The notes beneath the pieces were generated by a model that saw only the letters and a program-made list of their open reading frames with translations, ran no database searches and was not told the DNA's origin. The position numbers and the translations under genes were made by a program. 8,225 bases of DNA from Nitrospirota bacterium (GTDB taxonomy: Bacteria > Nitrospirota > CAKKRA01 > 9FT-COMBO-42-15). The stretch is from the NCBI GenBank assembly GCA_016195585.1, contig JACPZJ010000184.1, positions 1 to 8,225 on the forward strand, read 5' to 3'. This document shows positions 1-6,411 of the stretch, one piece after another. Every line of letters starts with the position of its first letter. The first letter of the stretch is position 1.

Positions 1-220
1 GATCAAGGCCGCAGGCAAGCCAGTCAATGAGCATCTGTTTTATATTCTCTCTTATATCCTTTGTATTCTCATAATTTGTGGACATGGCATGTCAGTCTGC
101 AACAAAGAAGAAACTTTCATTCTCCTCCTGAAGCTTTATCCAGTTTTGCAGGGCGCCAATCAGGTTGCCGAGATGCATCCTTCCGCTCGGCTGCATGCCG
201 CTTAAAATCCGTTTTTTCAT
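1..220 (-). CDS. trpS: Tryptophan-tRNA ligase, N-terminal part, interrupted by an in-frame TGA; cut by window edge
   Basis: This is the first 73 codons of a class I aminoacyl-tRNA synthetase that charges tRNA-Trp in the cytoplasm. The start ATG is at 218-220 and the reading frame leaves the window at its left edge. Visible are the opening RILSGMQPSG and the class I signature in its HLGN form (residues 16-19), both typical of TrpRS, followed by the FFFVAD strand and, near the window edge, DWLACGLD. Codon 43 (92-94) is TGA. In many TrpRS proteins this position, in the motif ADWHA, is Trp, so a TGG-to-TGA change is the simplest reading. The frame is otherwise open and well conserved on both sides. 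The ATG overlaps the stop of the upstream protease gene (TTATGA), which suggests translational coupling. The gene could be a recent pseudogene, a base-call error, or a readthrough gene. The family call is very sure; functional status is not. Confidence 0.88.
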
Positions 221-906
221 AATGCCGTCACACCTAAAATAATATTAACAAAAAATGAGATTATCGGCCCCATGATGCGGCTCAATGTTCTAAAGGGGTC
301 AAAAAAAAGCAGGGCCATGAGTATTAAAATCCCATAGGGTTCAATTCTGCTGTATGAATACGAGAGATCCCTCGGAAGCATCCCAATAAGGACCCTGCCG
401 CCGTCAAGCGGAGGGATAGGTATCATATTAAAGACTGCAAGAAGCACATTTATATGCACACTCTTTATCAGCATCAATGACACAGGAAGCAAGATTGTGG
501 ATAATAAGCCTTCTTCGCCAAAACCTGCAGGATTTAAGTAAACAATGATACGGAATAATATGGCTGATAGAACAGCAAGGATTATATTTATCCCCGGCCC
601 TGATGCTGCAACAATAGCCATATCCCTCTCCGGGTTTTTAAAATTCATAGAGTTCACAGGGACAGGCTTTGCATAGCCGAATACAAATCTGCCTCCTGTG
701 GTAAAGAGCATAAATAACGGAAGCAGTATTGTTCCAATAGGGTCTATATGGGCAATAGGATTTAATGTAAGCCTGCCCATATGCCTTGCTGTTGGGTCGC
801 CGAGCCTATTTGCCATATAGCCATGCGCTGCCTCATGGAAGGTAATTGCAAAAAGTATCGGCAGCGCCATAATAGATATATTTTGTATTAATTGTGAAAT
901 GTCCAA
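217..906 (-). CDS. Site-2 protease family protein (M50 zinc metalloprotease, short SpoIVFB-like form)
   Basis: This is a polytopic membrane zinc protease that would cleave membrane-embedded or membrane-adjacent substrates; its substrate cannot be told from sequence. With the start chosen here it has 229 residues. The zinc-binding HEAAH is at residues 24-28, inside the first membrane segment, followed by the family stretch RLGDPTARHMGRLTLNP. The second active-site motif, NMIPIPPLDGG, is at about 160-170 and supplies the conserved Asp of LDGG. Several hydrophobic spans follow, and there is no PDZ or CBS domain, unlike RseP. Start choice: an upstream TTG at 916-918 keeps the frame open, but a strong GGAGGA at 911-916 sits 5 bases before a second TTG at 904-906, so that one is preferred. 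The gene lies between pycB and trpS and its stop overlaps the trpS ATG. Linkage of this protease type to trpS is, as I recall, common in Deltaproteobacteria-like genomes. Confidence 0.92.
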   Translation of the reverse strand: MDISQLIQNISIMALPILFAITFHEAAHGYMANRLGDPTARHMGRLTLNPIAHIDPIGTILLPLFMLFTTGGRFVFGYAKPVPVNSMNFKNPERDMAIVAASGPGINIILAVLSAILFRIIVYLNPAGFGEEGLLSTILLPVSLMLIKSVHINVLLAVFNMIPIPPLDGGRVLIGMLPRDLSYSYSRIEPYGILILMALLFFDPFRTLSRIMGPIISFFVNIILGVTAL

Positions 907-910
907 ATTG

Positions 911-916
911 TCCTCC
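911..916 (-). promoter_or_regulatory. Ribosome binding site that decides the start of the site-2 protease
   Basis: Reading leftwards, GGAGGA is followed after 5 bases (counting from GGAGG) by TTG at 904-906. The longer start, TTG at 916-918, would place this site inside the coding region and has only an abutting AAGGG upstream. This favours the shorter protein. Confidence 0.65.
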
Positions 917-926
917 AACCCTTGAC

Positions 927-972
927 ACCCCTCACCTTAACCCTCTCCCCAAATGGGAGAGGGAATGTAAGG
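927..972. repeat. Palindromic GC-rich intergenic repeat, copy 1
   Basis: A perfect 9-bp stem, CCCTCTCCC (941-949) and GGGAGAGGG (955-963), is separated by 5 bases. An outer arm, CCTTA (935-939) and TAAGG (968-972), extends the palindrome up to the base before the pycB stop codon. The preceding ACCCCTCACC completes a pattern that matches the inverted copy at 2880-2918 with only a few differences. Its forward translation contains LTLSPNGRG, a spurious peptide often seen where this kind of dispersed palindrome is mis-annotated as coding. It sits between pycB and the site-2 protease in the leftward transcript, where it would form a stable hairpin. No T-run follows on either side, so a simple intrinsic terminator is unlikely; mRNA stabilisation or processing is possible. 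Confidence 0.8.
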
Positions 973-2823
973 TTATCTTACTGCTATCAATGCCTCATCG
1001 GGATTTACGCTGTCGCCAATAGAAACAAAAACCTCTTTTACCTCGCCGTCTATTGGCGTATGTATCTCATTCTCCATCTTCATGGCCTCAACAATCAGGA
1101 CAGTATCTCCAGCCTTTACCTTATCGCCAGGCTTTACCTTTACACCCACTACTGTCCCTGGCATTGCTGTTGTCACATCCCCTTCGCCTGTGGCCTTTGG
1201 CCTTCTGGAATGTCCGCCAACCTTTGAGTTTATCTGGCCTACCATGCTCGGCACAACCTCAACGAGTGATTCAACAAGCGCCTCTTCAAGCTGGTTGTCT
1301 ACATATATGAAATAGGGTCTGCCGCCTTCTCCTTTATGCCCCATACCGCCGACCTTTACATGATATGTCTCGCCATGTATTTTTATATTGAACTCACTCG
1401 GTGCGAGATGCGGCGGCGGCTCTGCAGCCTTTTCCTCTTTCTTTTCTTCTGATGGCGCATCTTCTCCAAGCCTTCCCTTTTCACGCAAATCAAAGAATTC
1501 CAGCGCAACCTTTGGGAACAGGGCATACAAAAGCAGGTCATCATCGTTTTTTGCCTTATCTCCAGCCTCCCTTTTCATTTTCTCAAGCTCAGGCTCAATA
1601 AGGTCTGCCGGCCTGCACTCTATGAATTCCTCATCACCTATTGCCTTTTTCCTCACCTCTTCATTTATTGGAGCAGATGGTTTGCCATAAAGGCCTTTTA
1701 GATAGTTCTTTGTCTCGCTTGTTATAACCTTATATCTCTCACCTGTCAGGACATTCAGTGTAGCCTGAGTCCCCACAATCTGGCTTGATGGTGTAACAAG
1801 CGGGGGATAGCCAAAATCCTTTCTAACACGGGGCACCTCTGCAAGTACCTCCTGCATACGATGCAATGCCTTCTGCTCATTCAATTGCGATGCGAGATTG
1901 GATGTCATGCCTCCGGGTATCTGATACACAAGAACATCCGGATCAACACCGGTAAACTCGCTTTCATATTTCTTGTAATTCTTCCTTACATTCCTGAAAT
2001 ATGCCGCAATCTCTGTAAGGAGATTTATATCAATACCAGTATCGTATTTAGTGTCTTTCAGTATACTTACCAGCGTCTCTGTCGGCGGCTGTGATGTGCC
2101 TGATGCAAGGGATGATATTGCTGTATCTATAATATCTACACCTGCCTCTATAGCCTTAAGATATGTGGCTGTTGCCATGCCGCTCGTGTCATGGGTATGA
2201 AGGTGGATGGGTGCTCTTACAGCCTTTTTGAGTTTGCTGATCAATTCAAAGGCGCTGTAAGGCGAAAGCAGTCCTGCCATATCCTTTATGCAAATTGTGT
2301 CAGCGCCCATATCCTCAAGCCTCTTTGCCATATCAACAAAAAGGCCATTATTGTGCACAGGGCTTAAGGTGTAGCAGAATGATGCCTCAACCCTGCCGCC
2401 ATATTTTATTGTTGCCTTGATGGCGGTCTTCATATTTCTGAAATCATTCAGGGCATCAAAAATCCGCATAATATTTATGCCGTTTGCTACTGCCCTCTCA
2501 ACAAACTTCTCAACCACATCATCCGCATAATGGCGGTAGCCGACAATATTCTGTCCGCGAAGAAGCATCTGAAATGGCGTATTGGGCATCAGCTTTTTCA
2601 GCTCCCTGATCCTCTCCCATGGATCCTCGTGGAGGAACCTTAAAGCGCTGTCAAAGGTCGCGCCGCCCCACATCTCAACAGACCAGTAACCAGCCTTTTC
2701 AATCTTTTCAGCAATAGGAAGCATATCCTTAGTTTTCAGCCTCGTTGCAAGAAGGGACTGATGCGCATCCCGCAGGGTGGTATCCATTATCATTATTTTT
2801 TTCTTTGTTGTTTTATCTTTCAT
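973..2823 (-). CDS. pycB: Pyruvate carboxylase subunit B (carboxyltransferase + biotin carrier; oxaloacetate decarboxylase alpha-like)
   Basis: This 616-residue cytoplasmic subunit transfers CO2 from carboxybiotin to pyruvate, giving oxaloacetate for gluconeogenesis and TCA refilling. The N-terminal TIM-barrel domain opens with MDTTLRDAHQSLLATR (about 13-28). PFQMLLRGQNIVGY (83-96) and the likely carboxylated active-site lysine in CIKDMAGL (Lys180) follow, then the metal-binding pair in HTHDTSG (His209, His211). A conserved carboxylase domain runs to about 450. A charged, Pro/Ala-rich linker (about 460-485) leads to a C-terminal biotinyl domain (about 545-616), where VEAMKMEN carries the biotinylated lysine at 582. 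Length matches the oxaloacetate decarboxylase alpha family. Because a biotin carboxylase gene lies directly upstream and no beta or gamma sodium-pump subunit is seen, pyruvate carboxylase is preferred over the decarboxylase pump. AAGGT lies about 9 bases before the ATG. Palindromic repeats flank the gene on both sides. Confidence 0.95.
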   Translation of the reverse strand: MKDKTTKKKIMIMDTTLRDAHQSLLATRLKTKDMLPIAEKIEKAGYWSVEMWGGATFDSALRFLHEDPWERIRELKKLMPNTPFQMLLRGQNIVGYRHYADDVVEKFVERAVANGINIMRIFDALNDFRNMKTAIKATIKYGGRVEASFCYTLSPVHNNGLFVDMAKRLEDMGADTICIKDMAGLLSPYSAFELISKLKKAVRAPIHLHTHDTSGMATATYLKAIEAGVDIIDTAISSLASGTSQPPTETLVSILKDTKYDTGIDINLLTEIAAYFRNVRKNYKKYESEFTGVDPDVLVYQIPGGMTSNLASQLNEQKALHRMQEVLAEVPRVRKDFGYPPLVTPSSQIVGTQATLNVLTGERYKVITSETKNYLKGLYGKPSAPINEEVRKKAIGDEEFIECRPADLIEPELEKMKREAGDKAKNDDDLLLYALFPKVALEFFDLREKGRLGEDAPSEEKKEEKAAEPPPHLAPSEFNIKIHGETYHVKVGGMGHKGEGGRPYFIYVDNQLEEALVESLVEVVPSMVGQINSKVGGHSRRPKATGEGDVTTAMPGTVVGVKVKPGDKVKAGDTVLIVEAMKMENEIHTPIDGEVKEVFVSIGDSVNPDEALIAVR

Positions 2824-2840
2824 TTAAAAATTACCTTTCA

Positions 2841-2866
2841 CCCTCCCCCTCACATCAAGGGAGGGG
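2841..2866. repeat. C/G-rich hairpin, related to the intergenic palindromic repeats
   Basis: CCCTCCC (2841-2847) and GGGAGGG (2859-2865) form a 7-bp stem around an 11-base loop. It lies 18 bases upstream of the pycB start in the leftward transcript and next to the larger palindrome at 2880-2918. It is similar in composition but not a close copy, probably another variant of the same dispersed element. No promoter-like sequence was recognised between it and pycB. Confidence 0.6.
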
Positions 2867-2879
2867 AGTCTCTCTTTAA

Positions 2880-2918
2880 TCCCCTCTCCCCTTGCGGGAG
2901 AGGGTTAGGGAGAGGGGT
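2880..2918. repeat. Palindromic GC-rich intergenic repeat, copy 2 (inverted relative to copy 1)
   Basis: CCCCTCTCCC (2881-2890) is followed by two possible partners: GGGAGAGGG (2896-2904, 9 bp, 5-base loop) and GGGAGAGGGG (2908-2917, 10 bp, 17-base loop). Only one can pair at a time. The reverse complement of this block aligns with copy 1 at 927-963 apart from a handful of differences, so the two copies face each other across pycB. Here the element fills most of the 112-base gap between pycA and pycB. On the + strand the hairpin is followed by a T-rich stretch (2919-2937), but no rightward gene enters it. Confidence 0.8.
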
Positions 2919-2935
2919 ATTTTTACCTTATTTTC

Positions 2936-4354
2936 TTACAGCCCCGAATGTGCCACAATGGCAGCAGATATTGCAAGGACTAAATCCTTTGGATCACGCT
3001 CATCCTGATATACAAGCTCGTCTATCTTCTGGTCAATATAATTTGTATTAAACTCTCCCCTTCTGAAATGCTCATCAAGCATTATCCTCTTATAAAAGGG
3101 TATGGTTGTCTTCACACCGCGGATAACATATTCATCAAGGCACCTGTACATCCTGTCCACTGCCTCTTCCCATGTCCTTCCCCTTACAGTAAGCTTTGCA
3201 AGCATGGAGTCATAATATCTTGGTATAGTATAGCCCACATAAACATTCCCGTCTATACGCACACCCACCCCGCCTGGCGAATAGTATGCAGTAACCCTGC
3301 CTGTTGTCGGAACAAAGCTGTTTTTAGGATCTTCTGCATTTATCCTGCACTCAATTGCATAGCCCCTTATTGATACATCCTCCTGCCTTATATTCAGCCT
3401 CTCGCCTGCTGCGATCTTTATCATCTCACGCATAATGTCTATGCCTGTAACCTCTTCTGTTACAGTATGCTCAACCTGTATCCTCGTATTCATCTCAAGA
3501 AAATAATAGTTTTTATTTTTATCAAGCAAAAATTCAACTGTCCCCACATTATTATAATTTGCTGCCTTGGAGGCAGCAACTGCAACAGCGCCCATCTCTG
3601 CGCGCAGTTTTTCATCAAGCAGAAGCGACGGCGCTATTTCTACCAGCTTCTGATGCCTCCTCTGTATTGAGCAGTCCCTTTCACCGAGATGTATGACATT
3701 CCCATGGTTATCTGCAATAATCTGAAATTCAATGTGCCTCGGTGAATCAATACACTTTTCAAGATACACATCTTCATCGCCAAAGGCTGTCATAGCCTCT
3801 TTCTTTGCAATATTGAAAAATCTTTTAACATCGTCCCCGCTGCTGCACATCCTTAAGCCCCTGCCGCCGCCGCCTGCTGCGGCCTTGAGCATCACAGGAA
3901 AGCCGAGCCTCTTTGCCTCGGCAACTGCTTCATCCTCTGAATTCAGTTTTTCTAAAGTTCCCGGGACAATGGGTATCCCTGCCTTCTTCATTATCTGCCT
4001 TGATACAATCTTGTTCCCGAGTTTATGCATGGCATCAGAAGACGGACCGATGAGTTTTATGTCATTCTCCTCGCAGGCCTTTGCAAACTCAGGATTCTCA
4101 GAAAGGAAGCCATAGCCCGGATGTATTGCATCCGCCCCGCGCTGCCTTGCAAGGTCAACTATTCTATAAATATTCAAATAACCAGCAACAGGACCGGGTC
4201 CAACCAGACAGGCCTCATCAGCCTTCTTAACATAGAGTGCGGTTGCATCCACATCAGAATGTATCGCCACTGTTGGGATTTTCAGCTCCTTGCAGGCGCG
4301 GATGATCCTTAATGCAATCTCTCCCCTATTTGCTATTAAGACCCTTTTAAACAT
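2936..4354 (-). CDS. pycA: Pyruvate carboxylase subunit A (biotin carboxylase)
   Basis: This 472-residue ATP-grasp enzyme uses ATP and bicarbonate to carboxylate the biotin carried by PycB. It opens with FKRVLIANRGEIALRIIRA, standard for biotin carboxylases. The ATP-binding glycine loop GGGGRG is at 161-166, the bicarbonate/biotin segment GERDCSIQRRHQK at 224-236, and the catalytic EMNTRIQVEH at 287-296 (Arg291), followed by ECRINAED (335-342). All key residues appear intact. The C-terminal tail, DERDPKDLVLAISAAI, is longer than in E. coli AccC and is typical of the PycA type. Start choice: GTG at 4357 and ATG at 4354 are adjacent. GAGGT lies 6 bases before the ATG but only 3 before the GTG, so the ATG is preferred; it overlaps the upstream stop as TGATG, implying coupled translation. 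AccC of acetyl-CoA carboxylase is the alternative, but the adjacent pycB argues against it. Confidence 0.95.
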   Translation of the reverse strand: MFKRVLIANRGEIALRIIRACKELKIPTVAIHSDVDATALYVKKADEACLVGPGPVAGYLNIYRIVDLARQRGADAIHPGYGFLSENPEFAKACEENDIKLIGPSSDAMHKLGNKIVSRQIMKKAGIPIVPGTLEKLNSEDEAVAEAKRLGFPVMLKAAAGGGGRGLRMCSSGDDVKRFFNIAKKEAMTAFGDEDVYLEKCIDSPRHIEFQIIADNHGNVIHLGERDCSIQRRHQKLVEIAPSLLLDEKLRAEMGAVAVAASKAANYNNVGTVEFLLDKNKNYYFLEMNTRIQVEHTVTEEVTGIDIMREMIKIAAGERLNIRQEDVSIRGYAIECRINAEDPKNSFVPTTGRVTAYYSPGGVGVRIDGNVYVGYTIPRYYDSMLAKLTVRGRTWEEAVDRMYRCLDEYVIRGVKTTIPFYKRIMLDEHFRRGEFNTNYIDQKIDELVYQDERDPKDLVLAISAAIVAHSGL

Positions 4355-6318
4355 CACTTGACCTCTACAAACTTACGCCTCTTGACTGTTATTATGAATA
4401 AATTTTTATCAACCTCACCATCCTGATTAAATGATGTGCGGCCTGTTACGCCTTCAAAGTCCTTTATTTTTAAAAGCGCATCTCTTATGTCCTTCCCGCT
4501 TATAGCGCCCTCTTTTAATACCTTCATTAAAATCTCCGCTGTATCGTATGCCTGTGCAGAGAGGAATGTCGGCTCCTGTTCATATTTAAAACGATATCTT
4601 TTCACAAAGTCCTTTACAATTGGCCTTGGGCTGTCTATAAAAAAGGCATCAACAAATATTGCGCCATCAACATACCTCTCACCGAGCTGAATCAGGTCAT
4701 TTGAATTCCATCCATTCGTACCTAAGAGTGTAACACCCTTTATATCATACAGGGCAAGCTGGGGGGTTATCAGAATCACCTTGCTGTAATCTGCTGGTAT
4801 AAATACTGCATCAAATCCCGGCTTATAAACAGTGATCTCCTTTCCCTCCTCCTTCTCGCTCTTTGTGGTTTCATAAATCCCATATTTTTTCAAATCCTCC
4901 TCTTTTATCCTCTTCATCTGCTCGCCAAAATCAACTGCCTCAGGGTTATAGGCCTCTGAATGAATTATCTCACCATTTAATTTTTCAACCTCTTTTATAA
5001 AAAGATTCTTCAAATCTGCGCCATAGGCATCATCAGGATGGATAATCACAAACCTCTTAAGATTCAACTTATTCACTGCATACCCGGAAATCGCCCTTGC
5101 CTGCAATTCATTTGTCAGGGCATTCCTGAAGAGATACTTGCTTAAACCCGGAAGGCCTGCTGCATAGGCAGAGGGTGTGATTACTGGTATTTCCATGCTG
5201 TCAAGTCTTGGCGCGACAGCCTCCACCTCTTTGTTTGATACAGGGCCGATAATTGCTGTTACCCTGTCAACACTCACCAGCTCCTCCAGCGCCTTCAGCG
5301 CCTTCTCAGGCTCAGAGGCAGTGTCCTTCACTACTAAAACAACAGGCTCTGCGCCTTTTTTTGCATTATATTCATCAACAGAGAGCTTGATCCCGTTTAA
5401 TACATCCTTTCCAAAGTCCGCCAGCCTGCCTGTTAATGGGACAAGGACGCCAATCTTTTTGCCTATCTTTGGCATAGCCTTCATATCCTTTAAGAGTCTA
5501 TCTGCCTCTGGCGCAAATTCATGCTTAGGGAAGGAGGCAATAAATTCCTTTAAGGACCTCTCTGCATTTGCATAATCACTTACCTTGACATAGTGCTTAA
5601 TCAGATTTATTAATGCCGTATCGCCGGGAAATGATGCAGGATATAATCTTGCCAGATCCTTTAGGCCTACATTGTCTATATTCTCATCAATTATCCTTTT
5701 CACCCTCTGCCTGATATTATTTCTCTCTATCTCATCCTTTGCCTCATTTAAAGCGGCTGTTAATGATTTTATTGCTGAAAGGTAATCTTTCTTTAATGCA
5801 TATATGTCAGCGAGGTATTTATTTATGGCAGATTTTCTCTCCGGAAGGTTTGGGAGTTTTGACTCTTCAGACAGTAATAGCAATGCATCATCAAGCTTAT
5901 TTAATTCAATATTGCATACCCCGAGTTTATACCTTGCCTCACTAAAGAAATCCGACCTCGGGAGCATCTCAACTATCTTTTTATAATAATTGGCTGCACT
6001 CTCATGTTCCTTTTTGGAGAAATAGGCATCGCCTATCCTTAGATTTGCAACATCAGCCAATTTGCTCTTTGGGTATCGTGATATAAACTTCTTAAAGGCA
6101 AATATGGCAAGGTCAGCCTCACCCTTCTTATAATAGTCCTCGCCAAGATTGAAGGCAGCCCTTGCCCCCTCCTCCTCTTTCTGCAGCTCAATGCTGATAT
6201 CCCTCTTTGGCGCCGGCGTGGCGCAGGAGGCATGAATAAAGGCAAAGGCTAAGATAATGGTAAATAAAAAGATATTTTTAAGAATAGGCCTCATAAATTT
6301 GCGTAAACCCAGCACCAT
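4354..6318 (-). CDS. LpoA-like lipoprotein: TPR repeats + type I periplasmic-binding-protein fold (penicillin-binding protein activator-like)
   Basis: This is a 654-residue envelope protein. A positively charged start and hydrophobic core (about 15-29) lead to a lipobox-like site ending in Cys32 (HASC), so it is probably an outer-membrane or periplasm-facing lipoprotein. Residues about 53-275 hold tetratricopeptide-type helices, for example FNLGEDYYKKGEADLAIFAF, with a YbgF/BamD flavour. From about 285 a branched-chain-amino-acid-receptor fold begins (KIGVLVPLTGRLADFGKDVLNG) and runs to near the end (TGRTSFNQDGEVDKNLFI). The same two-part architecture and a similar length are known for LpoA, which activates the peptidoglycan synthase PBP1A. 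Function here is inferred from architecture only; an ABC-transporter ligand receptor is the alternative, but no permease is adjacent. It is the first gene of the leftward operon. The start at 6318 has only a weak GAG site 5 bases upstream; an internal ATG at 6294 would give a shorter, more usual signal peptide but lacks a ribosome binding site. Confidence 0.82.
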   Translation of the reverse strand: MVLGLRKFMRPILKNIFLFTIILAFAFIHASCATPAPKRDISIELQKEEEGARAAFNLGEDYYKKGEADLAIFAFKKFISRYPKSKLADVANLRIGDAYFSKKEHESAANYYKKIVEMLPRSDFFSEARYKLGVCNIELNKLDDALLLLSEESKLPNLPERKSAINKYLADIYALKKDYLSAIKSLTAALNEAKDEIERNNIRQRVKRIIDENIDNVGLKDLARLYPASFPGDTALINLIKHYVKVSDYANAERSLKEFIASFPKHEFAPEADRLLKDMKAMPKIGKKIGVLVPLTGRLADFGKDVLNGIKLSVDEYNAKKGAEPVVLVVKDTASEPEKALKALEELVSVDRVTAIIGPVSNKEVEAVAPRLDSMEIPVITPSAYAAGLPGLSKYLFRNALTNELQARAISGYAVNKLNLKRFVIIHPDDAYGADLKNLFIKEVEKLNGEIIHSEAYNPEAVDFGEQMKRIKEEDLKKYGIYETTKSEKEEGKEITVYKPGFDAVFIPADYSKVILITPQLALYDIKGVTLLGTNGWNSNDLIQLGERYVDGAIFVDAFFIDSPRPIVKDFVKRYRFKYEQEPTFLSAQAYDTAEILMKVLKEGAISGKDIRDALLKIKDFEGVTGRTSFNQDGEVDKNLFIITVKRRKFVEVK

Positions 6319-6341
6319 TTCGTCTCAAAAGTGATGCTGGG
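6308..6341 (-). promoter_or_regulatory. Imperfect palindrome over the start of the LpoA-like gene (operator or translational hairpin)
   Basis: CCCAGCA (6308-6314) and TGCTGGG (6335-6341) are exact inverted repeats. Pairing continues inward in the leftward RNA through a U-G wobble, two pairs, one bulged C and three A-U pairs, leaving a 7-base loop UGAGACG. The ATG at 6316-6318 lies in the stem and the weak GAG ribosome site in the loop. The palindrome also spans the predicted transcription start, so a DNA-level operator is equally possible. Confidence 0.5.
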
Positions 6342-6343
6342 TA

Positions 6344-6372
6344 AATATAGAATAGTCTAAGGTTTTTGTCAA
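6344..6372 (-). promoter_or_regulatory. Sigma70-type promoter for the leftward operon
   Basis: Read on the minus strand: a perfect TTGACA -35 (6367-6372), a 17-base spacer, and TATATT as -10 (6344-6349, one mismatch to consensus). Transcription would start near 6336-6338, about 20 bases before the lpoA-like ATG. This is the only strong promoter noticed upstream of the five leftward genes. Confidence 0.75.
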
Positions 6373-6375
6373 GGC

Positions 6376-6405
6376 TTGCTTTTTTAAGCCTGCTGGCCTT
6401 ATAAT
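6376..6405 (+). promoter_or_regulatory. Promoter for xerD-ferredoxin
   Basis: A perfect TATAAT (6400-6405) is preceded at 18 bases by a weak -35, TTGCTT (6376-6381). Transcription would begin around 6411-6413, essentially at the xerD ATG (6412). The -35 lies only 3 bases from the -35 of the leftward promoter, so the two polymerases probably compete. Confidence 0.6.
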
Positions 6406-6411
6406 TGAGCA

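Noticed and set aside
92..94. Selenocysteine at the trpS TGA
   Set aside because: The family position is normally Trp or another non-redox residue, no Cys homologues come to mind, and the RNA just after the TGA forms only a weak 6-pair stem with a 20-base loop, unlike a bacterial SECIS.
922..1227. Rightward ORF beginning with a TLTLSPNGRG-like peptide, and a similar one at 2761-3051
   Set aside because: Both are spurious translations of the palindromic repeats continuing antisense to pycB or pycA.
973..2823. Sodium-pumping oxaloacetate decarboxylase alpha subunit
   Set aside because: No beta or gamma subunit genes are nearby, while a biotin carboxylase gene is directly upstream on the same strand.
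2919..2937. Intrinsic terminator formed by the repeat hairpin plus T-rich tract on the + strand
   Set aside because: No rightward gene or promoter precedes it, and the T-rich stretch is interrupted; it is probably incidental.
4355..4357. GTG start for pycA
   Set aside because: The adjacent ATG at 4354 has a better distance (6 bases) from GAGGT than the GTG (3 bases).
6366..6371. TTGTCA as the -35 of xerD
   Set aside because: It is 28 bases from the TATAAT, too far; the same bases read on the other strand overlap the TTGACA of the leftward promoter.
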